In this document: positions 55,476 to 64,000 of the stretch, one piece after another | Layout of the letters: the number at the start of each line of letters is the position of its first letter | Numbering within the stretch: position 1 is the first letter of the stretch | Source of the DNA: Siphonodentalium dalli | Lineage: Eukaryota > Mollusca > Scaphopoda > Gadilida > Siphonodentaliidae | DNA length: 64,000 nt | Direction: 5' to 3' | Assembly: GCA_032622095.1 (NCBI GenBank) | Contig: CP136063.1 | Coordinates: 270,995,426 to 271,059,425 of the forward strand | The notes under the pieces: generated by a model | Database searches by the model: none | The model's input: the letters and a program-made list of their open reading frames with translations, nothing else | What the model was told of the DNA's origin: nothing | Translations under genes and position numbers: made by a program

Positions 55476-56700
55476 GTTGGCCTTAATTGTCAAAAATATT
55501 AATATTTGTTCCAAACACCGTAAACAGAAAAAACATTAAAACGCATATACATGTAGTTTCGTCCATATATACCATGACCATCGCGTAAACAGCATGTTAT
55601 CATAAAGACCTACTATATTTTACATAAGCAAGAGCCTGATTGTGTTACAGAAAACAGCACAATGCTACTGGCTAATCACACACAAATGGCATAAACGCTC
55701 TTTATTAGCTCCCTATCAGGAATTCACCAACAAGAACGCTTATTATATTTATCATCATAATATAAACAAACGCCGGAAAAGTAACTTTTTATGCTTTTGT
55801 TTACATAACAATGGTCAAACATATGACAATAACATACCGGTACTGTTTATAAATGCGATATTTCTTATTTGTATACGGACAAAGTCTGTCTACATTTTGA
55901 TGTTCTTTCTGTTTGCGGCGGTTTTTGACGGGTGGAAATATTTTTACAGGATACCCACAGTAGTTAGAAGACTAGGCATACGTGAACAAAGGATCAAAGA
56001 GATATGCTATTGTTCTGGCTATTGTTCTCAGTCTGATCATCCCGGCAATCTATTGTTATGTAGTCTGATCATCCTATTGTTATTTGAGGCTATGTCAACA
56101 AAAGGTGGTTGACATAACAATAGGATGTGTCTATGTCAACAAAAGGTATACTGAACTTAGGAACCACGTCAAGTGATAAAAAAAATATATATATATAGAC
56201 AGAGAGAGAATATTCTGGGTCGAAAACAATTTGGGGTGATGACATCGCTTTTGTATCCAACACAACATCAGAAAACACTAGACCAAGAAACAAATGTCCC
56301 ATTGGTATAGCCCTTTTAAAGCCGATCGAAAATTACTATCGTAGTGTAGGAACAAAACAAACATTCCAGGCAAGGCAAAACCAATAATTCACCCGTGTAC
56401 CCCTATTGAATTAGCTACGTCTATATAACTTATACAGGTGATGTTGAGATATCTATAGCTTCGATGGGGGCGGAGTGTACTCTCTAATCAGACGAGAACA
56501 CGACAACCCTATTATAAACCAACAAACACGTGTTAGAGTAGTAAACAAGCTATATAAAGGATCGAACATTATGTAAAGAGAATTATTCAAGGGCAAATAT
56601 GAAAATCATGGTCCAAGTATTGTAATAATATCAGTCAATGAAACAAGATATATATTTTGTTTTTTATACACCATGATGAATGTCATGTTAAGATATTTGA
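55476..56700. other. Unassigned stretch
   Basis: A 156-codon frame at 55642-56112 has no ATG at its edge of recognisable context and low-complexity hydrophobic composition; I treat it as chance. A short repeated phrase (CTATGTCAACAAAAGG) occurs at 56091 and 56131. Confidence 0.35.
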
Positions 56701-58125
56701 CACCGAAACAGGCCACCAAATTAATTAGAAATAGCACAAGTAAAAAGCTATCCCACTAACCAGAGATATATCTTTATTACCTCCAAGTATAGGAGAGATC
56801 GATATACATGACATATAATTACAGTTGGATTAAAGTGTGCTCCCCAGGTAAGTGAGGTATGCCGTTATGTACAAGTATGGAGAGGTGTTGGAAACCACGA
56901 GAGTGAAGCATATATGCACTTGAATGGTCACTACAGCTTTTGTTGCAGAAAAATCTGATTTGTCCAACAGATATGAAAGTTAGTCATTAACAACATGCGT
57001 GGGTGTTGAGAAGATAATCACAATGGACGTAACACGGGTTGCTGAACGCCATTCCTGATGCAAAAAATATAAATCAAAGTCTACATAATGTAATGATGTC
57101 ATGTCAAGAAAACAAGCTATAGAGATTTATCTAATATAGGCCTAGCCTGATGACAGTAATGAAAATCGGTGAACATATTTTATATCGAATCAACAAACCG
57201 AATTATTTACAACTCTGTCAAGTAAATAGCTATCTGGGAATACTATGTTGCGCGTCGTGGTATGTCAACAATCGAGTATGCCAAGTAAAAAAGGAAACTA
57301 ATGTGATGCTTGTAATTAAGGAAAAAGACTGAAGTATAGAGTCAAAGTAATTTGAACAAAAATGCAATAATCACACTTCCACCTTAAATACTCTGGAAGG
57401 GATAAACGCAAGTGAAGTATATGAACCTGTACTGGTTTGTTAAAACATTGACACAATAGCAAATGTATAATCAGTAGAAACATGTAATGCAATCGGTATA
57501 ACCTTATAAAGCCTGTCGATAAAATTAATATCTCAGCGCGCTGACAAAATACAAAGATTCCATACAAGGCTTAACCAAAACATCGTTCGTGTATCATGTC
57601 GAAAGATCTGTACTATATGTTCTAATGTTTACACTTACTATCACACGTGCTCCTAACAACGGCATATAAGTTTGCACTATTTATATTATAATTGGTGTGG
57701 GCAAATACAACAAACAATGATTATTAATAATGCCAGCAAGCTCTATACAGAGTTCAGTCCCATGCTACACAGGACTTACTGCTACCTGAACGCACACGTT
57801 ATGTGAAGAAATCTAATAATTTTGTATTTAAATGTTTTTTGGTATTTATAATTCTTTCTAGCTTGATCTACACAATTGTCAAATGGATGTGATCTATTCA
57901 GTTTATCATAATAATACAGAATGAATTGTAACCTACAAAAGTCAGAAATAAAATAATGTTATATTTAAATAAGTATCTAACACAATCTGATGATAGTGAT
58001 GAAAATCGGCGAAGATAATTGATACCGAAACAGACCACCGAATTATTTAGAACTCGATTAAGTAAATAGCTATCCCGAAATTAGTTAGAACTCGGTCAAG
58101 TAAATAACTATCCCGGAATACTATA
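56690..58125 (+). repeat. Three direct copies of a 'GAAACAGGCCACC' block
   Basis: Related text (ACCGAAACAGxCCACC, AATTATTTAxAACTC, AGTAAATAGCTATC) occurs at about 56701-56756, 57160-57255 and 58000-58130. Spacers differ. No function recognised. Confidence 0.5.
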
Positions 58126-58810
58126 TCACGCGTTATATATTATAGGATAATCTACCGGGAACGTTTCCTCCGTATTCATAGTTAAATCCACGATTAAGTA
58201 ACTGTAATTAGAAGAAAGTACACAATCCTTATAAACTGCAGGTAGAAAACTGTTTTTTTTCCCCAGGAAATATCTGTTGACCTAACTATCGTATTTGTGT
58301 GAAATATCTGGGACTTTTCAATAGTATGAGATAGGAGATATTTAGCGCTAAGTTTCTCGCGATGATGACCCATTTTGGTACATATACTGAGTTATCAACA
58401 TTACAGATATCTTTTTGCGGTAATACCCTCGCGCGCGTAAAAAAGCGATTGTATATATGCATATCATTCAATACCTCAGATGCGAAATCGTCTAATAATA
58501 TCATAACGGGTTTGCCATCAGGAAATTTGTTGAACTCGGTACACACGTGTGAAAAATAATATCTGTTACTCATCGTTCCAAATCATCATAAAGCTTTTGG
58601 TGAATACGGTAGCAGCATAATATTTTCTGTAGTATATACCGCATCCTCAATAACTAGAGGTAAATTTTGTAAACATTTCAAAAACCTATTGCTTTTTTTT
58701 TTACAGATTTCATAGCGCCTGATATAATATAGCTGGAGTACCATTCGAGTGGTAGTAAAGCCGTGATTAATATAAATATGGCGTTTTATTTTATCCTTAT
58801 TAATGTTCAT
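58126..58810 (-). pseudogene. Polinton/Maverick-type (virus-like) packaging ATPase remnant
   Basis: On the minus strand, a frame at 58286-58573 contains a hydrophobic strand ending in acidic DD (VMILLDDFASEV), a plausible Walker B, and later SYLILLKSPR. Both match the order of motifs in A32/FtsK-type genome-packaging ATPases of Polintons and related viruses. After a stop at 58286, and a frame change near an A8 run at about 58255, similarity continues to a TGA at 58126-58128. Upstream, 58586-58810 also looks like the same protein, broken by stops at 58583-58588 and by a frame change at the homopolymer 58693-58702 where the Walker A region should be. So one gene of about 230 codons carries at least three breaks. 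These enzymes pump DNA into capsids; this copy cannot be functional. No neighbouring capsid, polymerase or integrase gene was recognised. Confidence 0.6.
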
Positions 58811-59500
58811 AACTCATTTGTACCGAATAATTGTGTATAGGAGTCAAGACAAACGATCGAAAATAGTATGAAACGTTTAAGTAAGCATAAAAAAAACAAT
58901 CTTCCGATATCTGAATGTAGGGCTCTGTTTATAGTAACCTCATATCCCGATATCCCGGCTTGTTCTGAAAAAATGAAATATTAAAGACATATAAAACAAT
59001 ATGGTAGAATGATCGAATGGAAATGGAAAAAATCCTTACTCAAATGAGATTGCATAATTGTTAGTATGACACAGACAGTTGTGAGCACAAACTACACTAT
59101 AAATATTTTTACTTTAGGTGTTTTCTAATGCGTGTGCAAGAAATTTAACTCGAATGTCCGACTATATTAGCAGGAGGTTGTAATTCTTCACACGTTTACA
59201 TAACAACTACCTTATTAGTTCCACATAAGGGTGATATCAATTTAAAATTTGGGGAAACGGTATCGATAGCACAGTTGTACTCTATAATTGACTATAAATA
59301 AATATATATTTTTAAAATAGATATGGTTAAAGTTACATACCATGTCTATCGTGATCACAGGTATCTTCATCTGTACAAAATAAAATAAAACACAAATTAG
59401 AATTGTTTTATATATATATATAAATATATATAGTTGGTTAATGAACTAATATGTTATAATCCTGCACGCAAATGTGTTTTGCTACTGGCAGGACTCTCCG
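58811..59500. other. Unassigned stretch
   Basis: No further virus-like gene could be recognised. An (AT)n run occurs at about 59408-59432. Confidence 0.35.
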
Positions 59501-60212
59501 TCGCATAAGTGCTATAACGTTGTAACCCACATTTCAAGAAAATGAAGGTTGATGTTTTAGGAAAACATTTCTCCTAATGTTGACAAAGCATGACGTATTG
59601 TTGTATTTATACCAATGAAAACAGACATTAGCTGTCCTTTTAACCACACATTTTTTCTGTTTACTCCCTCGTTTCTTTTAAAAAGCAATAACTTGTTTGG
59701 AGATACAACCTTTTGCGTACGACAATGCGACTATTGGTTTCCGTGCTATAAGGAAGTTGTGCTAATAAATACAGATTAAGCTAACAATGGTGGCAATCGG
59801 ATGTGTCTATGAACTAAAAAGTGTCTATTATACATTATGAATATCCACATACATGTACATCATCATACAGAAATTTGTGGAACAATCACAACATTTAAAT
59901 CACCAAATGATCACGTGACTAACATGGAGATACGACCATATAGCACGCATTGAGCATTTGCACACACACACACAAAAAGAAGTCACGTGGACAACCTGAA
60001 GCATCCGATTGGCTGCTGTTGAACATACGACCTTATAGCACGAATAATTGTGAAGATCGCTGGAGATACGACATTTGTGTCACTGGTTTGTGAGAATATT
60101 TGCCATCCAATGCAAAAACAGTTTGACCTATCGGATTGCATTTTGTCTCACGATTCGAATGATATCAAATACTCATGCCCCGCCAAAATGGAGTTACGAC
60201 ATTATAGCAATG
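59500..60212. repeat. Scattered TACGACxTTATAGCAC motifs in both orientations
   Basis: Plus-orientation copies at 59927 (ATACGACCATATAGCACG), 60021 (ATACGACCTTATAGCACG) and 60190 (TTACGACATTATAGCA); inverted copies at 59509 (GTGCTATAACGTTGTAACC) and 59742 (CGTGCTATAAGGAAGTTG). The two orientations face each other. Confidence 0.5.
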
Positions 60213-62165
60213 ATGCGACGTCTTCGTCAGTCCATATGGGAAATATGATATTATTAGTATTTATTTAAGTCCTTTAACTACAACGATACCTATCCCGTGA
60301 TGATTTTGTGTACCAGTTAAGATTTCCTATATTTTTCTCAACTCTTTAGTACGACACGGAGTTTGTCACAAAAACGTACGTCACTAATGATCTTGACAAA
60401 TATTTTGGGGACCTCATTCTGCAATGACAGTCAGGCTATTTGCAGGCTTGGTCAAGTATAAGTTAAATCATTCAAATTTTATATACGGTATATACTGTAT
60501 ACATGTACATACCGTAACAGGTCGGGTGAACCACTGTTTGATTTGATAAGACCGATTGGTCTAAAATTTACTGATACAAGATTACAGGCCCTCAAACTTT
60601 GCATTTTGTGCCAGGGTTGATGTTTTACCAATCCTGTCACCCATATTCGAGGCAGGGGTAGGGTCAATAATATACATGTATGACGGGCTGTCATAAGGGA
60701 CATTACAGTGACTATAGACATTTTTACAATAGAGACGAGTGCGAAATTTAGCACCCCTGATTTAAAAATTGCGAGTGCACACATGTACGAGTGCGAAAGC
60801 AGTTGCTCCCGTATCCTTGGAAGGATTGATTGATCAGTTGTTCACAATACAGGTACCTGATAGTAATACATGTAGGGCTGAAGGGGTCATTCCCACAAAA
60901 AAACCTGCTGAAGTTCAAGAGTACACAGGATTTGAAAATGTGCTGAAGGGTACACAAGGTTTGTGATTGGCATTAACACCATAACTAAACTGTTGTTCTG
61001 ACGCCCATTAGCAGTTTATTTTCAGTTCATTTTGATGTTCATTGGAACGCAAACAATCATCCTCTAGTTTAATAATAATCATGGCAGATACCGGTACGAA
61101 TAATAAACATCATTTAGAACGAGATTTAAAAATGTACCTTCAGCACATTTTCAAAACGTGTGTACCCTTCAGCATTTTTTTGGTGAGAGCGACCCCTTCA
61201 GAATTAGTAGGCTTATAAAATCGCATGATGTACATGTACATGTAGATGTGGTTCAAATCAGGATGTGTCCAACCTGGTAATTAACTTATTGTTAACCTTT
61301 TTTTCTCCATTTATTAAATTAATAAAGGTAGGCCTGCATCACGCATGTACCGGGTACTAGTAATCAAGAATTATACTTAATAGCAACCACCAAGGGTGCT
61401 TTTTACCTAAATGCGTGTGAATTATGACGTCATATATTTTTTCAATATTTCTATACCAAGAGCGAAAATAGCGTGTATGCTTTTTTGTAAATTTCACACG
61501 TGACTTCCGGGAGGTTACTGCGCAGAATCCAGCTCAATGACAGCTCGCGAGTAGATTAATTACTCGCTTGATTTTGTTTTCTCCACTTCACTTCCACTTT
61601 TCAGCATAATCGACATTTTGGGATATCTGGAGAAGTCGGATTAACCTCCCAAAAAAGGTGAGTTTGACACCTGAAATTATTGTCATGTCAGCGCTTATCT
61701 GCAATTAGACTCGGTCATGTCAGAATTCGCTGTTTTATGAAAAAGTCACTCTTAAAATGCACCCTAATCGGTCAAATTATTTCGATAATTCTAAGTCTGA
61801 GTGAGGCTGAGAGTTGAGACTGACTCATGCGTGTACCTGGCCTGCAGTCAAAAGTCAGTGATTCCAACTTTGGTGTACACCCTTGATTAATTTATAAACA
61901 CAGCTTTGTGCCGGTGTTCTGCTTAATAAGTACGTTGCCAGATAAGTCAGTATCTAAAAATAGAATGGCTTAAGCATAGGCCCCGGTTCGCACATGTGCT
62001 ATGGACGAGCTCTGATTGGCTCTGCACATAAAGGTAAAGGTCATACTTCGTGTCGGGATAATACATTTTGCCAAAATTGTTATTTTGCTGTCACTCAAGA
62101 TTCTGTGTTCTTTGAGAAACAGGTGTCCTGCCGATACCAAACTCTAATTGACGCGGGCAAATTTC
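60213..62165. other. Mostly unassigned stretch
   Basis: A small piece of the hairpin family (GGGGACCTCATTCTGCAATG) is at 60408. A GTGAGTTT donor-like site follows CCCAAAAAAG at 61659, but no coding exon could be tied to it. Confidence 0.35.
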
Positions 62166-62388
62166 ACTGAGTTTCATTTCAACCTGAATAGAAGATAGAT
62201 CTAAGAAGATTTACAAGACTTTCGTCCTCTTATAACTAGTTGAAGCTTTCCTATGAAACAATCAGACAATAAGGACAAACAGTATAAAAACTCATTCTTT
62301 GAGTTTGTCAAAACAATCATTGAATGGAACCACCTGGAGGACACGGCCAGCGCATATGATTTAACATCAACAACAACATTAACAGCGT
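62166..62388 (+). pseudogene. LINE reverse-transcriptase C-terminal remnant
   Basis: ATG 62253 opens a short frame with YKNSFFEFVKTIIEWNHLED, the pattern 'NSFF..T...WN.L' that ends many animal LINE ORF2 proteins, then TAA at 62386-62388. In the same frame upstream, sequence is LINE-like but has several stops (for example 62192, 62198 and 62243). It is an old fragment of under 80 codons. Confidence 0.65.
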
Positions 62389-62412
62389 AAGTCGTCCAAC
62401 GGTGAACATACA

Positions 62413-62818
62413 GGGAAGTCGGTAGCCGAGAGGTAGCGTACTGGTCTCTCGTGCTATCGGACCGGGGATCGCAACCTGGTCAGGGTATTCTGACAAAAAT
62501 CAGAACTCGGTCAGATACCAAGTTTGTCAGGCTGAAAAGTCTCATTCGAGATCACTGAATCAAGATCCGAATGCAAAATGCCGACTTCCCCCCATTACAA
62601 CACTTGTCCAGGTATGTTGTCGTGGGTGCAGTACGCTGTCCGATCAGGCGCGGACATTAATGGCTGACCCGTGTACACGCCTCGGTGTGTGCACGTTAAA
62701 GAACGCTACTGGAGTCACCACATGGTTATAAAGTTACTCGGCCGTGGTAGCACCTGGACCTCCACATAATCCTCATCACATTGAGGGCGATGGAATATCA
62801 AGTAGATGTAGATGTACA
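62413..62818 (+). mobile_element. tRNA-derived SINE
   Basis: GGTAGCCGAGAGGTAGCG at 62421 is an A-box-like and GGGGATCGCAACC at 62464 a B-box-like RNA polymerase III promoter element, at tRNA-like spacing. The body includes GTACACGCCTCGGTGTGTGC and CACGTTAAAGAACGC, a phrase common in mollusc SINEs, and the 3' end is a GTAGAT tail at about 62802-62816. A second, shorter copy is at 21898-22105 inverted. Confidence 0.8.
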
Positions 62819-63750
62819 GCCAAATCAAGGCTCCTACACCGACAAACATATACAGATGCAGATCAAACTTGAAACAAGATAATCACAAAGTGAGTATTTA
62901 GTAATTTACTGTATTATATATTATAATATAAGTCAGTGTTTTCCACGTAAAAACATTCAATTAATTCTATTCAATATAATTCATTGTCATTGACGCGAAA
63001 TTAGGTTACTTAGTACAACTGACCTCCTCGATACAATCATTATGATTAAACGCTGAAATGCATAAAACTAAAAGGCCATGCGTTGAAATTATTCACTCAT
63101 TGATATTGTTGCCACATTTTGGTGTGTTGGCTGGTTGGGAACGGGCCAGCTCGTCCCACTCCCAAATCTACTCGTGGCCATATACTATAGCGACGAGGTC
63201 GCCGAGTCACTATGTGGCCATGGAAACGACGATTAGCTTTCTTGAGTAAATTCTCCCAGCCTGCAAAGGTATCTGTGTCAACGGCGTCACTGGTGCCTTG
63301 TATCGCAACTACCGTACCGTAACGGTGCATATATTTATTATCGCCAATTCATTATCGCTATAAATTTTATCAGGGAATTTCATAGGAAATGGTAGATAAA
63401 GAGCGATACCATGCAAAAAAAATCACTCAACCATGCAGGGTAGATATCCCTACTAGTACGGCTACATGTATACTGAAATGGAGCCTATACAAGTTGGTAG
63501 AGGCATATCAGGAGACATCGGGTCGTCATCTTTGTATCCCGTCCCATATGGAATCCATATCCCCCCTCGGCTCAGGGTTCCCATATGGGGTCGATGTCCG
63601 CCATTTTGCTTTTCATGAAACTCTGCCACCTCGGGTATATTTTCGGTGTATTTTGGGGCCAAGAAAAGGGATATCTGTAGGAAATCAAGTTCTGTTAATT
63701 TAAAGACATCAACCCTGATAATTAGGAAAAATGTCCTTAATATGCCAAAA
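62819..63750. other. Unassigned stretch
   Basis: Modest open frames occur on both strands (for example 63097-63330 minus, starting at an ATG, 77 codons), but none has a recognisable domain or splice signals. Confidence 0.35.
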
Positions 63751-63753
63751 CAA

Positions 63754-63781
63754 TGCCTAGGAGAAATATTTCTCCTAGGCA
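63754..63781. repeat. Perfect 28-bp palindrome
   Basis: The half-site TGCCTAGGAGAAAT is followed directly by its exact reverse complement, with no loop. A diverged half (TTCTCTTAGGC) lies at 63791-63801. Confidence 0.9.
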
Positions 63782-64000
63782 AAAACAGCATTCTCTTAGG
63801 CTTTTTTTTTAATTGTCCAAAACAAGCTCGAATTGTTCAATTATGTTACTGAATGTGTTAGATCTTGTTAGAAATCAAATGTCAACTAAATAATTTGATC
63901 ATTACTGATATTTAAGAACTTCAACTATATGTAACCATATTTGTTTTTATTTCAAAATACTTTCTGAGTATTAATTATATAATAATACTAGCCGATGAGC

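Noticed and set aside
55642-56112. 156-codon plus-strand open frame as a possible membrane protein
   Set aside because: Composition is erratic, it overlaps short local repeats, and no domain, splice site or family resemblance was found.
58586-58810. Independent small protein gene
   Set aside because: Same frame and motif order as the ATPase remnant downstream; better explained as its broken N-terminal part.
61480-61670. Possible promoter and first exon (ACTTCCGGG motif, GTGAGT donor at 61659)
   Set aside because: No ATG-containing exon could be linked in phase; single short motifs are not enough.
62421-62495. Functional tRNA gene
   Set aside because: Boxes A and B are present but no cloverleaf acceptor pairing is evident, and the sequence continues into a SINE body with a second copy in the window.
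63097-63330. 77-codon minus-strand frame starting at an ATG
   Set aside because: No recognisable domain; overlapping frame on the other strand is equally open.

Overview
The window is AT-rich, intron-bearing animal nuclear DNA. It is very dense in repeats and poor in host genes. The repeat vocabulary suggests a marine bivalve mollusc or a close lophotrochozoan: pervasive ACATGT/TACATGTA runs, frequent ACCGGT, and about 155-165 bp tandem units containing 'AAGATGGC..GGCCATG' that end in a GAGCTAA hairpin. This is inference from repeat style; no species-diagnostic gene is present.

Left end (1-10.8 kb): the only substantial multi-exon gene content. Two neighbouring plus-strand genes are seen. 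The first (about 1101-3853) encodes C2H2-type zinc fingers followed by a transposase-derived domain resembling the TNP2/CACTA (EnSpm) type. It carries one frameshift and one in-frame stop. The second (5025-10800) can be assembled from six exons with consistent splice phases into a 540-residue protein: an N-terminal CIDE-N-like ubiquitin-fold domain joined to a body like the 'SAMD3-like' proteins common in fish and invertebrate genomes. It has one in-frame TAA at 6722, which a second acceptor could splice out. Its introns hold several miniature elements.

10.8-24 kb: a 3' UTR, a small element with 11-bp inverted ends, a 5'-truncated but open LINE reverse transcriptase on the minus strand (13.5-15.3 kb), a segmental duplication with an internal loss (15.3-18.65 kb), an array of long hairpins inside an older repeat (19-21.9 kb), a tRNA-derived SINE, and a complete 954-bp hAT-type element with an 8-bp target duplication and a BED-finger reading frame.

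24-54 kb: almost wholly repeats. There are four arrays of the 155-165 bp unit (25, 34, 42 and 47 kb), G-rich dispersed repeats, a CCGCGG-rich minisatellite family, about 4 kb of 0.8-1.1 kb direct repeats carrying a CCCCACA..TGTGGGG hairpin, two large foldback elements, a Mutator-like element with about 97-bp inverted ends nested in another repeat, a 93-bp tandem array whose period is a whole number of codons (interrupted by a TTAA-flanked insertion), and a 16-bp minisatellite.

54-64 kb: lower-copy sequence, with a 175-bp triple repeat, a frameshifted remnant of a Polinton/Maverick-type (virus-like) packaging ATPase at 58.1-58.8 kb, a LINE C-terminal remnant directly followed by a SINE, and a perfect 28-bp palindrome near the right end.

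No bacterial-type operon, CRISPR array, rRNA or intact tRNA gene was seen. The most notable items are the zinc-finger/transposase plus CIDE-N/SAMD3-like gene pair and the nested mobile elements with readable target duplications.
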